In this document: positions 1 through 11,991 of the stretch, in pieces
How positions within the stretch are numbered: the stretch's first letter is position 1
Layout: each line of letters starts with the position of its first letter
Assembly (NCBI GenBank): GCA_948567375.1
Contig: OX419759.1
Coordinates: 18,754,744-18,818,743, forward strand
Reading direction: 5' to 3'
Length of the DNA: 64,000 nucleotides
DNA from: Lunularia cruciata
Lineage: Eukaryota > Streptophyta > Marchantiopsida > Lunulariales > Lunulariaceae
The notes under the pieces: generated by a model
Database searches by the model: none
The model's input: the letters and a program-made list of their open reading frames with translations, nothing else
What the model was told of the DNA's origin: nothing
Program-made: the position numbers and the translations under genes

Positions 1-1228
1 ATGTTCCTTCCTTTGTATCCTATACTTTGCCCTTATCTACATTGTCTACATAGTCTTCTATTTCTATCACCTCTTTAGTCTAAACTGCAATTGAAGGTAT
101 GACTAATCTATCTACATTCTCCTTCTCTAACCAATCTCTTCTAATGTCTTTGGCAACTCACCCTAACACACTTGCATTCCTACTTCTACAACTTCAGACT
201 TAGCTTCTTCCTTCACACTACTTTGAAGTTTGTCTAATTTGGACTTTACTAAATCTAATCTGAGACTCACATTGTCTGTTACTTCTAACATCTTCCTATC
301 TACACTCTCTCTTAAGCAAATTTAACAAATTATTCAGCTAGTGTCCTTTGCTTTTCTCTTTCTCGTCTCCTGCACTAACAACTTCAACTCATGTAGTCAT
401 GCTTCCTCCAAATTCCCTTTTTCTTTTGTACTCAACATCACCTTCATTCTCCCGATGATCTCTCCTACCAATTTTGATTTATACCCATGAATGCACTCTA
501 CCTTCAACTCATCCTGATACATATGCAATTCAACTTTGTACTCAGCCGCCAACATCTTCTTCTCTTGTGTACTAGGCAATCTGGCTTTTTGCACTTCTTA
601 CTAGATCCCGTAGTCTTTCTTCCTCATGCATGCTCGTCAACTCACACTGCCATGCTTGATCTTTCTTTGCCACCTTTGATCTTAAGCTCTCCAGCTCTTG
701 CCCCATTACTACTATGATGGCCTTTGAATGTATGACTTCAATGCAAGCTTCTCCCACTTTTCTCTTCATCTTCTCAGATGTTGTCTTCTAGTTCCTCAAC
801 TCTTAGGCTTGAAAGTCAAGGTCTCTTCCACACTTCTCAAAAATCTCTTGCAAGTTCTCTAGAGTTTTCTTCTTTAGTACTACATCCACCCAAAGTTCTT
901 TGGCTTCTTCTTCCCTTTGGGTTAACCTCTCCTTCAATTTTCATGCTCCTTCACTAAGATATTTCATCACTTGCAACTCGTTCTTCACCCTTGAATGATC
1001 TTTCTATATCTTCATCTTCTTTTGCTTCAACTGCAATAACATTGGACACATGATCATTGATAAATACTTGACCCCATCAATTTCTTGTACTCCTTCCTTG
1101 CAGTCTTTTTCTTTTGCATTTACAGCTGAAGCTTCCTTTAATGCCTTACCTCAAAGTCGTGATCTTTGAACCTTCAAAGTCATCTCCTTTGAGCTTTGTT
1201 CTTTATCCTCCTTCACTTGGCTTGGACC
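1..1228 (-). pseudogene. Old E-family fragment with coiled-coil reading-frame remnants
   Basis: Broken minus-strand frames at 769-572 and 594-397 match the coiled-coil part of the long E2 frame near 51597-52700. Both contain the run KKMLA.EY..EL.MY..ELKVE and a related QAW...EEERL block. About 1 kb of the E2 frame is represented, with many stops and frameshifts. It is the host sequence into which element B was inserted at 1228/1229. No function is known for the protein; a long charged coiled coil is all that can be seen. The left end lies outside the window. Confidence 0.65.
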
Positions 1229-1419
1229 TGTGAGCTAGCTTATCTCTCGCTCAAGATGAACCTCTGATGGCTATTATGGTAGCACACCATGGACTAAGAA
1301 GGCAAGGAACCCCAAGTCCGTCATACTCTTCCAAGGCTAACACTCCAAGACTCAAGATATTGCTCACTAGAGAACTCAATGAGAGATAGATAGTTGCAAA
1401 TGAAACGATGATGAGTACC
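1229..1419 (-). repeat. Element B 3' LTR, first part
   Basis: Distal part of the B LTR, from TGTGAGC on the plus strand (the element end CA on the minus strand) to the insertion point of element A. It continues at 8036-8534 and together makes about 690 bp, the length of the complete B LTR at 61147-61825. Confidence 0.85.
1415..1419. repeat. Target site duplication of element A (left), gtacc
   Basis: The five bases gtacc precede the A LTR and recur at 8031-8035 directly after the second LTR. B LTRs elsewhere (61334 region) show one uninterrupted gtacc here. Confidence 0.95.
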
Positions 1420-2158
1420 TGTAATACCAAGGGTTAGCCATATGATCTAGATGTGAAATTTGGTTTGGTAACATCTAGAATGATGTTATACATGATGGTC
1501 AAAATAGATCAGATAGAAGTATCACCAAAAGAGTACTTCTACTAATAGGGCAGAAACCGAAATAGACTTGAGAACCTTAGAACCAATAGCTAGACATATG
1601 ATTTAAAGGTGAGAATTGGTTTGGTAACATCTAGAAGGATGTTACACATGATGGACTAAACAGATCAGAAAGAGGTATCACCAAAAGGGGACTTCTACTA
1701 ATAGAGTAGGAACCGAAATATGCCTGAAATCTTTGAAGGCAATTTCGGAGGCCTAAATGGATGAATTAGGCCTTGAAAATGTGCAGATTCCCGCCCCAAT
1801 AGAGGAATGGCTGGCCTTCCCTCCCCCCTGGTTTGTCTTGTTGAGAGCTTTCCAACGGTACTTTACTCATGTGATTCTGAGATTCCTACAGGAAGATTCC
1901 CTAAAAGATTCCCTCTGGTCAAAGCTCGTTTGACCAACCAGATAGGACCTAGACCAGACAGGTCACCCATCCAAGTCAGTAATCCAAGGGTGGAGCTTGC
2001 TGACATGTCACCTATCTGTGTCCCTAATCCTATGGTGGAGCTTCCTTGGAGGAGACCCTCTTTGTCTATATAATAAAGAGAAGGTGCTCCCTTGGGGTAT
2101 CGGATGTTTGAGTGTGCAATCTGTGTTTTCTCTCTTCTCTTGTCCTCGGAGGATTACA
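1420..2158 (+). repeat. Element A 5' LTR
   Basis: Starts TGTAATACC and ends GGATTACA, 739 bp. The U3 has a roughly 150-bp block present twice in tandem (about 1431-1569 and 1586-1720), plus a second near-repeat of about 50 bp before the TATA box (gtcacc...ggtggagctt at 1965 and 2008). The TATA box is at 2067-2073. Confidence 0.95.
2067..2073 (+). promoter_or_regulatory. TATA box of element A 5' LTR
   Basis: TATATAA about 85 bp before the LTR end, followed by an A/G-rich stretch. The same box is at 7939-7945 in the 3' LTR. Confidence 0.7.
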
Positions 2159-2159
2159 A

Positions 2160-2171
2160 TGGTATCAGAGC
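2160..2171 (+). other. Primer binding site, initiator tRNA-Met type
   Basis: TGGTATCAGAGC one base after the LTR end. This is the complement of the 3' end of plant initiator tRNA-Met used by many plant Ty3/gypsy and copia elements. Confidence 0.92.
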
Positions 2172-2298
2172 GAGTGTTCTAGTCCAAGAGAGTGGATCAC
2201 CCCTCTTGGAATAGCACGAACTACTGAAACTGAGTAATTTGAGGTGGAGAACATAGAGTAATCGCTAGACTTAGGAAGGACTTTAGAGAGCGGATGGG

Positions 2299-2728
2299 AT
2301 GGATGCGCCGAGGGGACAATTTCCCACACCTAGCTTTCCATTCTCAAACCCATTCCACATCAAGGTTATGTACATCCAGCATGAGCATATGAGAGTATCG
2401 CTAGTTTATCACTTCGGTGCGGAATTCATGGACAGAGTGATGAACTCACCAAACCCGATGATTCTACCTGTGGTGATATATGACAGAGAGTGGGATTTGA
2501 CGATCTACATTCTATTATGATAATATGGATATGAATGTCCCAAATCCGCTCCCTTTCAACACTCAAGTAGAAATCCGTTATGTAGTGAGGCCGAAATTGA
2601 TGTTTAGAGATTTTGTGGTTAGGAATTTTGGTGAGGAGTATTATCAACGAGTTATAGCTTCTGAGGTCCCAATGGTAGTTCCGATAGTTCGTGCGCCTTC
2701 CAGAGTGATTATATTGACTCTGTATTGA
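2299..2728 (+). CDS. Pair of small pre-gag frames, tandem copies of one module
   Basis: Two short frames (2299-2520, 73 aa; 2525-2728, 67 aa) lie between the primer site and gag. They resemble each other: each has an FG.E(F/Y)...RV stretch, a PM(I/V)(L/V)P(V/I)V core and an LT(I/L)Y ending. This points to a duplicated module of about 50 residues. Equivalent broken copies occur in A2 (56410-56850) and element F (45440-45580), so the module is a family trait rather than noise. I do not recognise it. It could be an N-terminal extension of Gag separated by mutation, or an independent accessory protein. Confidence 0.5.
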
Positions 2729-2761
2729 AGTAGACGTTAGCAATTGGGTGTTGCAGGCACC

Positions 2762-3849
2762 ATGGATCCGTAGTTGCAAGAGCTGGTGCAAGGAATGCAA
2801 GGGATGTTGAATGAATTTCGAGAGATTAAGATGACCATGGAGACATTGCAAAGTCAAGTGCAGATCCTCAGGAATGATCAAGCCATGCAAGAAGAAGAGC
2901 CGTCTCAAAACCCAGTACCTGCGACTGAAGTACTTGGAGAGGCACCCGTGCCTACGAACCCTATCAACGATGAAGCCACATTGCTACTTTGGATGAAGAA
3001 GACCTGCAACATCGAGCTTTACAAGGGGCAATGTACAATGGGAGTAGTGGAGAATTGGATCTCAAGAATGAATCGATATTTTTGATTGTTCTCAACAGAG
3101 ATCACAGAGCATGCTGCAGGCGTGTTTGCATGTGGATACTTGACCGATAAAGCCCTCACATGGTATGATGCTTGGGAGCGATCCATGTTGGCAGAGAGAA
3201 GGGAGGTCACATGGACAGCAATGCAAGAAGGACTGCTCAAGAATTTCCAATCGGTGGATTCTGTGCAGATGGCTCGAACCCGACTATGGGGATTGAGACA
3301 GAAGAATAACGTACAAGAGTATGTGGAGGCATTTCTGGATCTACAAGTCGCAATTACCGACATGAGTCCTGCAGAGGCTCTCGACAATTTCAAACAAGGG
3401 TTGAAAGAGCGGATTCGCCAAGAAGTCATGGTGCAAAACCCTCGCACGGTATTTGAAGCCATTGCTTGTGCACAGAGAATAGCCGGAGCATTAGGTGGAG
3501 GTGAAGGAGTAGTTCCACCTCAACATTATCGGGCAGAAATGCCACACATGGGTGGACCAGTACCGATGGAATTGGGCAACCTTTGATTTCGGGATCGAGG
3601 AGCACGGCCGCTTCAAGGAGAGCGAGGACGGGTAGAAGAACGAAGAGATGGAGTCCCACGAGGAGAAGGGACTCGAGGAGAACAACACCGTTGTTACAAT
3701 TGTGGCCGTATTGGGCACATATCTACCAATTGTCGCACTCGTTTCCCTAGAGGCCCTCGGCCTTCGTACAGGCGATCTTTGAACAACATGGAGAGGCACA
3801 TTGAAGAGGAGGAGGTGGAAACCACTTCGGAAAACAAAGATCGCCAATA
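2762..3849 (+). pseudogene. gag: Element A gag (capsid and zinc-knuckle nucleocapsid)
   Basis: One frame from ATG 2762 to TAA 3847-3849, broken by stops at 2771 (TAG), 3083 (TGA) and 3584 (TGA). The N-terminal half has a short coiled coil; the middle has the Ty3-type Gag signature (ALTWYDAW, W..M..GLL..FQ, LRQKNNVQEYVEAF). A canonical CX2CX4HX4C zinc knuckle is at 3692-3733, in an Arg-rich context. Gag packages the element RNA in virus-like particles. Two TGA stops sit where Arg CGA is expected, consistent with C-to-T change. Confidence 0.88.
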
Positions 3850-3945
3850 AATGTACCTCGCGGCCTTATTGGCTCAATAAGGAAGTAGAGAAGCGAGGGA
3901 AGGAAGAAGAATAATGCGCAAAGATCCCGAAAGGCAACCTCACAA

Positions 3946-6900
3946 TTGATTGTTGTGAATGGAATCCTAGAAGGTAATCAAGTGAGAGTATTAATAGATC
4001 CGGGAGCAACAGAGAATTTCTTGTCTCGCTCTGTTGCAATCAGATTGGGAATGGATCTAGAGAGAGATGGAAGTGAAGAAGTAGAGTTACCAAATGGGCA
4101 AACAGAGAGGATTGAATCATTACCTAGACGGGTAACCCTCTATGTAGGAGAATACAGGAAGCAATTGAGTGGCGAGTGATATAGTTAGCCCGTTATGATG
4201 CAATTTTAGGCATGCCATGGATGGAGCAGTACAACCCAATGGTGGATTGGAGGAAGAAAGTAATGAGAACCCACCAATGGTCAATCATTGGGGTTAAAGA
4301 AAAATCACACAGGCAGAAACTGCCTCTATATGTCGTAGGGACGACAACTGTCTGTAAGACCGATAGATGTTCTCTGGGTCTAATAAGAGAAGTCCAGAGT
4401 GCACAACTCACTGGACAAATTCCTGAGAAATTGAAGGATGTGGTGGATGAGTTTCAAGATGTCTTTCCCGATGATCTACCCTCAGGATTACCACCTAAAA
4501 GGCGAGTAGATCACAAAATAGAGACACTCCCGGGGAAGACACCTCCTTGTAAGGCCCCATATCGCCTATCACCTCATGAGTTGGAGGAGTGTAAGACTCA
4601 AATTGAGGAGATGCTACAGAAAGGGTTCATCCAATTTAGCGTATCACCATATGGGGCCCCTGTCTTGTTTGTGAAGAAGAAGGATGGTACAATGCGCATG
4701 TGCATTGACTATCGGGGTCTCAATCAGCAAATAGTGAAGAACAAATACCCCTTACCTCGCATGGATGACCTGTTTGATCAACTCCATGGAGCGAGATACT
4801 TCACCAAACTGGACTTGCGGAGCGGTTACAATCAAATCCAAATTGCAGAGGAGGATGTGTACAAAACTGCCTTTCGAACCAGGTATGGCCACTTTGAGTA
4901 TCTTGTGATGCCTTTTGGCCTCACCAATGCGCCTGCCACTTTCATGAGCCTAATGAATGACATATTTCGTCCACACTTGGATAAGTCTGTTATCGTCTTC
5001 TTGGATGATATCTTAGTATATAGTAGCACGATGACAGAACAAAAACAACATCTATGAGAGGTCCTCCAGATTCTAAGACAGAATCAGTTGTACGCCAAAA
5101 TCTCAAAGTGTGAGTTTGGCAAGTCTGAAGTAGACTACTTAGGGCATAGAGTAAGTGTAGAGGGCATTCAAGTATTGACAGATAAAATAGAGGTCATTCA
5201 AAAATGGAGTGCCCCAGAAGATCAGACTCAACTTAAGAGCTTCTTGGGGTTGACGGGATTCTATCGTAGATTTGTCAAGGACTTCTCCAAGGTTGCACAG
5301 CCTTTAACGGCACTACTTGGCAAGGGGAAGAAGTGGACATGGGGAATTGCACAAGAGTTGGCCTTTCAAGAATTGAAGGCCGCCTTGCTCCATGCACCAA
5401 CCTTGAAGTGGTATGACCCAAAATGTCCAATCAAGTTGGCTACGGATGCATCAGGCGTAGCAATAGGAGCAGTCCTCCAACAAGAGTGGCATGACGGATG
5501 GCATCCAATTGCATATTTCTCTTGAAAGTTGTTACTGGCAGAGCGCAACTACCACACCACAGAATGAGAAGAGCTGGCCATTGTTCTAGCAACCAAGCAT
5601 TGGAAGCACTACCTGGGCGAGAAGGCATTTGTAGTAGAGACAGACCACAAACCTCTAGTCTACCTTGAGACGCAGAAGGATCTATCTCGTCACCAAATTT
5701 GGTGGGCAGAGTGGCGACAACGCTTCAACATGACAATCACCTACGTGGAAGGTAAGAAACAACTTGCAGATGCGTTCACCCGCATGCCAATGGCCAACAA
5801 CTTGGCGGCAGAGGTTAAGATTAACCCTGAATTCTGGCAAGAGATTCTAGCTGCTACAAAAACTGACCCACAGATTGTAGAAGCGCAAGCCTCCAAAGGT
5901 ATCACCAGCACCCAAGGACTCACCTTTTGAGAGGGCCAATTGTGGATCCCAAATGTCCCAGAATTACGCACCACCATTCTAGCGGAATGTCATGATTCGG
6001 CCATTGCAGCTCATGTCGGAGTGGACAAGACCTTGGAGGCAGTCAAGCGCCATTACTATTGGCCCAAGATGAGCAACGACGTGATGGACTATGTGCGTAG
6101 CTGCCTACTTTGTCAACAGAACAAAGCTTCTAATCAAGCTCCTGCAGGGCTCCTGCAGGGCTCCTTCAACCTCTTCCCACTCCTACCCAACGTTGGGAAC
6201 AAGTGAGTATGGATCTCGTCTGTGAATTACCCAAGACCACCTCAGGGTTTGACTCCATTGTGGTCTTTGTGGACCGGCTCAGCAAAATGATTCATGTACG
6301 CCCTACCACCAAGGAGGTGACCGCTCCACAACTAGCTCAACTATACTTAGATGCAGTCTTTGCTCACCATGGCTTGTCTAGAGTACTCATCACCGATAGA
6401 GGCACCCAATTCACCAGTTTGTTTTGGAAAACACTCTTTGGTTTCTTCAAAACCAAGTTGGCCATGTCTACAGCTTACCACCCACAAACAGATGGCCAAA
6501 CAGAGCGGGCTAATCGCACGATTGAAGACATGTTACGCGGCTTCACCTTAGAAGAGCAAGAGAGGTGGGACACCCTACTACCGTTGGTGGAATTCGCTTA
6601 CAACAATTCAGTGAATGCCTCCACCCAGGTCACTCCATTTCTATATGGTGAGCATCCCTTCACACCTTCTAGCTTGATGAAGATCTATCCAGTGACTACC
6701 AAGGTTGATGCAGTCAACACATTTGTTTCTAGAATCCAACAAGGTGTGGAGAGCGCCAAGCACAGGTTACAGATTGCGCAAAATCGACAAAGCAGTATGC
6801 TGATGCACACCGTAGGCACATGGAATTCAATGTTGGGGATCAAGTGTGGCTATCAACAACCAACCTCACATTAGTTGGATCTCGTAAGCTCAGACCTCGT

Positions 6901-7278
6901 TTTATTGGGCCTTTCTCAATTCTTCGTCGCATCGGCGCTGTGGCCTATCACCTTGAGCTACCACCACACATGAAGATCCATCCAGTGTTCCATGTCTCCC
7001 TATTATGCAGATATGCTCCCCGATCAGGCCAAGGTACTTCCACACAGGACATTCGACCTTGTCCGACAGTCATTGATGGCACAGAGGAATATGAAGTAGA
7101 GCGGATTCTCCAAAAGCGCATGCGTGGTACTTGCCATCCGCGGGTGGAATATCTAGTACAATGGAAAGGTTACCCTCTCTATGAAGCAACTTGGGAACCC
7201 GCTGCCAATTTGGCACATGCACCGGTGTTGGTGCAAGCATTTGAGCAACAATTGCACAACAAGGACGTTGCGTCTTAA
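3946..7278 (+). pseudogene. pol: Element A pol: protease, RT, RNase H, integrase, chromodomain
   Basis: The protease has the active-site run DPGAT (about 4000). RT follows at about 4420-5140 with the catalytic FLDD at about 4998-5009. RNase H spans about 5290-5800 (TDAS and TDHK). Integrase spans about 5930-6880 with an HHCC zinc motif, TDRGTQF and QTERANR. A chromodomain (YEVERIL ... YLVQWKGYP ... TWEP) fills 7087-7260. Breaks: TGA at 5055, TGA near 5523, TAG at 5565, a small tandem repeat of ctcctgcaggg near 6140 that shifts the frame, and another shift near 6800. Chromodomains bind methylated histone H3 and steer insertion into heterochromatin. Confidence 0.93.
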
Positions 7279-7291
7279 AAGGAGGGAGGTC
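7277..7291 (+). other. Polypurine tract of element A
   Basis: Purine-rich aaaaggagggaggtc directly before the 3' LTR, the expected plus-strand primer. Confidence 0.85.
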
Positions 7292-8030
7292 TATAATACC
7301 AAGGGTTAGCCATATGATCTAGATGTGAAATTTGGTTTGGTAACATCTAGAATGATGTTATACATGATGGTCAAAATAGATCAGATAGAAGTATCACCAA
7401 AAGAGTACTTCTACTAATAGGGCAGAAACTGAAATATACTTGAGAACCTTAGAACCAATAGCTAGACATATGATTTAAAGGTGAGAATTGGTTTGGTAAC
7501 ATCTAGAAGGATGTTACACATGATGGACTAAACAGATCAGAAAGAGGTATCACCAAAAGGGGACTTCTACTAATAGAGTAGGAACCGAAATATGCCTGAA
7601 ATCTTTGAAGGCAATTTCGGAGGCCTAAACGGATGAATTAGGCCTTGAAAATGTGCAGATTCCCACCCCAATAGAGGAACGGCTGGCCTTCCCTCCCCCC
7701 TAGTTTGTCTCGTCGAGAGCTTTCCAACGGTACTTTACTCATGTGATTCTGAGATTCCTACAGGAAGATTCCCTAAAAGATTCCCTCCGGTCAAAGCTCG
7801 TTTGACCAACCAGATAGGACCTAGACCAGACAGGTCACCCATCCAAGTCAGTAATCCAAGGGTGGAGCTTGCTGACATATCACCTATCTGTGTCCCTAAT
7901 CCTATGGTGGAGCTTCCTTGGAGGAGACCCTCTTTGTCTATATAATAAAGAGAAGGTGCTCCCTTGGGGTATCGGATGTTTGAGTGTGCAATCTATGTTT
8001 TTTCTCTTCTCTTGTCCTTGGAGGATTACA
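7292..8030 (+). repeat. Element A 3' LTR
   Basis: 739 bp, the same length as the 5' copy. First bases are TATAATACC (G to A change from TGTAATACC), last bases GGATTACA. It carries the same U3 duplication and TATA box (7939-7945). Confidence 0.95.
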
Positions 8031-8035
8031 GTACC
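8031..8035. repeat. Target site duplication of element A (right), gtacc
   Basis: Matches 1415-1419 and marks the point where the interrupted B LTR resumes. Confidence 0.95.
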
Positions 8036-8534
8036 TCCTCACTCCTTATTTATATACTTGTGAAATAGTTATGCACTAAAGTTACTATTTACCAAAGTAA
8101 CTCAAGTTACTAGGCTAAAAGTCAAGTAAAGTCAAAATTTATAAAGGAATATCTATTCACATGGGCATATTCCACTAAGCATGTGATCTTATCTTGACCC
8201 AAAAACAAAGTCAAGGATTCCCTTACATGTTCTATCCTTGGACTATAGAAGAATCCAAAACAAAAAGGCTTGCGGGCCCGAGAGTTCTCAACTCTTTCTT
8301 CAAAGCCAAACACCTAGGAATAATACTAAGTCAACACACTAGAATTTTAAATAGTGGTGCTCATCTTTTCCACTTCCTCTAAAGTAAGGTCCCCTCTATC
8401 TTAGCTATGATTAAATTTAGCTAATCATGACTAATGTAGAACTATCCTTTATCTTTATAGATAATATCTCTCAAGTACTTGTTATACTAAGCTAAATATC
8501 ACAATATCACACACATGCACAAATGGGTGTTACA
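8036..8534 (-). repeat. Element B 3' LTR, second part
   Basis: Rest of the B LTR after the A insertion, ending on the plus strand in GGGTGTTACA (the minus-strand start TGTAACACCC). It contains the minus-strand TATATAA-type box near 8050. Confidence 0.88.
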
Positions 8535-8548
8535 TTTACCCCAGGACT
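8535..8548 (-). other. Polypurine tract of element B
   Basis: On the minus strand AGTCCTGGGGTAAA lies directly before the LTR start. The same place in B2 (61826-61839) reads AGTCCGGGGGTAAA. Confidence 0.7.
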
Positions 8549-8559
8549 AAGTTTTCACT

Positions 8560-11512
8560 TTGTCCTCAAAGTGAAGGTCTCTCTACCTTCTATGATACAT
8601 TTTCACTTATCATGGTTAATCCTATCAAAGTGTCTTCCTCCTAACTCCTTGAGATCATAGGTGTAATTGCCCCACACCTTCTTCACTATGAAAGGTCCAA
8701 AGTATTTAGGCAAAAACCTTTTTTTGCACTCTCTTGAATCAAATAGAATCAAACAACATTACCCAATCACCTTTTTTGAAAGGATCCACCTTCTTCTTGC
8801 CTTGCCTCTTATCATAGCTCTCCTTTTATTTCCTTTGGGTTTGCTTTACTCGAACCATAGTAACTGCTCTTGCCTCTTCCAACTCCATGAGTTGATCCTT
8901 CCTTGACTTCTCTGCATCACCTCCTTGTGCTTTCTTCAATCTCCTATGAATGCGTTGGAAGGTAGGAAGATCAAAGTGAATAGGTAAGGTAGACCCACTA
9001 TGATAAACCAATTGAAATGGAGAATATCTGGTGGAAGTCTTCATGGTTGTCCTACATTCCCACAAAACTACATGAATCCTCTTGTTCCAATGATGTTTAG
9101 TTCCTTCCATTTCTACATCTTTGGCCAACATCATGCACAAGGTCTGATTGGTTCTCTCTGCCAAGCCTTTGGAATTTGGCTTATAGGATGTAGTGACTCT
9201 ATTTGTGATAGAGAAATGTCGTAGCATGGCTGTGGTGATGCTTCTTGTAAACTCTCCTCCTCTATCAAAAACCAACTCCAAAGGGCATCCAAACCTAGAG
9301 ATAATGTGTTCATGAACAAATCTACCAACTTCATCTTTATTCTTGTCCCTCAATGGTCTAGCCTCAACCCACTTGGTAAGGTAATCAATAACTACCACAA
9401 TGTACTAATTGAACTTGAGAACAATCAGTACATTGTGAAGTACATTCTATTGAGACGACTTACAAAATCAATTCTCCACTTCTCAAAAGGTCATAGCAAT
9501 GGAATTGATCTAAGTGGTGGATTGGATGTCAAATTTCTAGCAAAAGCTTGACAAACATGACAAGTTTTGCAATAATCAAGACAATCCTTGAAAATACCTC
9601 TCCAATAGTAACTTGCATCTAGAATCTTGAAAGCAGACACCTTTCATGCAAAGTGTCTTCCACACACTAAACCTTCATGAAACTCCTTTATGAGTAGGAT
9701 AGACTCTTCCTTACCCATTGCTCTTTGAAGTAGACCATTTGCTCCTTGGTGAAAAAGAATTTTTTCCACCATTGTGTAAGGTCTAGATCTTGCTGCAAGG
9801 GCCTTCCTCTCCCTAGCATGCATCCCTTTTGGATAGTTACCTCTTGTCACAAAATCCACAATCTTCTTATACTCCATTGGAACCTCTTGAGTGACTGAGA
9901 TTTTCATGAGCTCCTCATCCAAGAAAGAATCATCCATTGGCTCATCTCCATCATGATCATAGGCCCTAGATAACAAATTAACATTTGCATGTTTCTTTCT
10001 TGGCCTATCCTCAATGGTGTAGTCATAATCAGACAAGAGTATCATCCACCTTGCTAAGCCTCCCTTCCATATTAGGGTTGTTGAAGATGTACTTCAAAAC
10101 CTTGTGATTTGTTATAATTGTGGCTTTCCCTCCAATCAATTAGTGTCTAAACTTCTTGAGACCAAAGATCACAACTAACCCTTCTCTCTCATTATGATAG
10201 AGTAGTTCTTTTTTGCTAAAACCATCTGCCTACTAGCATAAGCTATTGGATGATCATGCACATCTTGGTCTAATTGACTAAGAGTGCATCCTATAGCTAC
10301 ATTAGAAGCATTAGTGTAGAGGATGAAAGGCTTACTCAAGGTAGGTTTAGCAAGAATTAGAGCTACAACAAGGGATTGCTTGAGCTCCTCAAAAGCTTTG
10401 AGAGCCTCCTTGTCTTCCAAAATCACCATGTAATCTACACCCTTCTTCATGTAGATGGTCAATGCATAATCCTTGTTGGAAAATGAGAAGATGAACCTCC
10501 TATAGTACCCAACCATCCCCAAGAATTGGCATAAATTTTTCAAGCTTGAAGGGAATGGAAGGTCTAAGATTTTCCTCACCTTCTCAAGATCAACTGCTAT
10601 TCTATCCTTGGAGATGATGTGCCCTAAAAGTAGACCTTTTTCACATCCAAAAATGCACTTCTCTAGGTTGAGTGATGTATTTGCCTCATCCAAGCACTGC
10701 AAGACCTTGATTTGGTGCTCAAAGTGCTCTTCCTTGCTCCCATAGACACAAAAGTCATCAATGAAGTCTCTCACAAATTTCCCAATGAAAGGTTCAAATA
10801 TCTTGTTCATGAACCGTTGGAATGTGGCTGGAACATTGCAAAGCCCAAAAGGCATGACCTTGAAAGTGTAAGTTCTCCAAGGTGTGGTGAATGTGGTGAG
10901 TTGTTGATGCTCTGGTGCAATCTTGATTTGGTTATACCAACTATAACCATCTCCTAAACTATACCTCTCATACAACCTCCTCCAAGATCTCATCAATGAA
11001 TGACAAAGGGTAATAGTCCTTCTTAGTAACAACATTAAACTTCTTGTATTCTACACATGCCCAAAGCTTGCCATTCTTTTTCTTCAAAATCACAATAGGA
11101 GACACCCATTTCAAATCCTCCACCCCAAAGATAAATCCGGCCTCCTTGAGCTTATCAATCTCCTCCTTCACCAGCAAAGATATTGGTGGGCTAATGCGAT
11201 GTTGCCTTTTGTGGACTGGTCTTGCATGTGACTCCACCTCAATCTTGTGCTCCTCCAAGGTGACTCCTTTAGATATTTGTAATTGAAAGAAAACACATGG
11301 ATGAACTTGCAAAAAATCTCCTCAAATCTCACCTTCTCTTCCTTGGTAACATTTGGACCATACTTGAGAGTAGATAACCTCCTTTCTATCTCCTCAAGTG
11401 TCAATTTATCTGGGTCCTTCAAAACCTTTGGCTTAGATGCAAAATCCATATCACACAAGGTATACACATCTAAATCAGATTCAGATTCATCTTCCTCCAT
11501 GCTCATGTCCAC
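8560..11512 (-). pseudogene. pol: Element B pol: RT, RNase H, integrase (decayed)
   Basis: Read on the minus strand. RT covers about 11280-10430 with the catalytic FIDD (near 10760). RNase H covers about 10420-9980, with TNAS where B2 has TDAS. An H2C2 region lies near 9700-9550. The integrase core lies at 9398-8900 with DYLTKWVEARPL, DRGGEF and GLAERTNQTL. The tail has no chromodomain. Compared with the intact B2 frame at 63967-61874 there are stops and frameshifts near 9400, 9644, 10046 and 11035. The element cannot make its own enzymes. Confidence 0.9.
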
Positions 11513-11592
11513 ACCTAAAGCTCATTCTTCTGAATCTGATTCCCAATAATTAGAAGATGGTGTATCTGAATGTGAAGTGTTGGTGGTGGTAG

Positions 11593-11991
11593 TCATAGAA
11601 ACTGTAACTCTATGGTTGATGGCCTAATCCTCAAATACCCTCTGTTCCATTGATCAATTATGCGTGCTACTCTCAACCATGGCCTCCCAAGAAGTAAGTC
11701 ATAGCTTGAATCCTTCAAGACTTGGAGAGTTATGAGATTTTGAACTCCCATAACTGAAACTACCACCTTATCCATCACCCCTACTGGTCAAAATTGTTGC
11801 TTGTTTGCCATGCTCACCACAAATGTTGAAGGTCTAGAGGGTATCATACACAACTTCTTCATCAACCTTTCTGACATGGAATTCATTGTTGATTCTCCAT
11901 CAACCAATGCATCCTTGATGTTGTGACCATTCACTCTCATATCAATCTTGGGAGGCAAATTCACAAACCTCCCATGCTGCTGGTTTAGCAT
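11593..11991 (-). pseudogene. Element B aspartic protease remnant
   Basis: Two minus-strand frames show an active-site-like ALVDGES (glycine of the DGGS-type triad replaced) and the second protease signature YDLLLGRPWL. The flap lies between them, across a stop near 11788. It sits between gag and RT as usual. Confidence 0.75.

Larger units (their letters stand above)
1420..8030 (+). mobile_element. Element A: Ty3/gypsy chromovirus, complete with TSD
   Basis: A 6.6-kb element with two 739-bp LTRs, an initiator-Met primer site, gag with a zinc knuckle, protease, RT, RNase H, integrase, chromodomain and a polypurine tract, flanked by the 5-bp duplication gtacc. The two LTRs differ at about a dozen positions, so insertion is fairly recent but not new. 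The IHPVFHVSLL and LSTTNL motifs in the integrase tail and the C-terminal chromodomain suggest the Tcn1/Galadriel side of chromoviruses; the exact clade is inferred. Several in-frame stops and indels make it non-autonomous. Confidence 0.95.

Noticed and set aside
8626-9551. Plus-strand short frames over element B pol (e.g. 8667-8906, 9000-9224)
   Set aside because: They are opposite-strand shadows of the integrase coding sequence and recur at B2 (61814-62515) only because pol is conserved.
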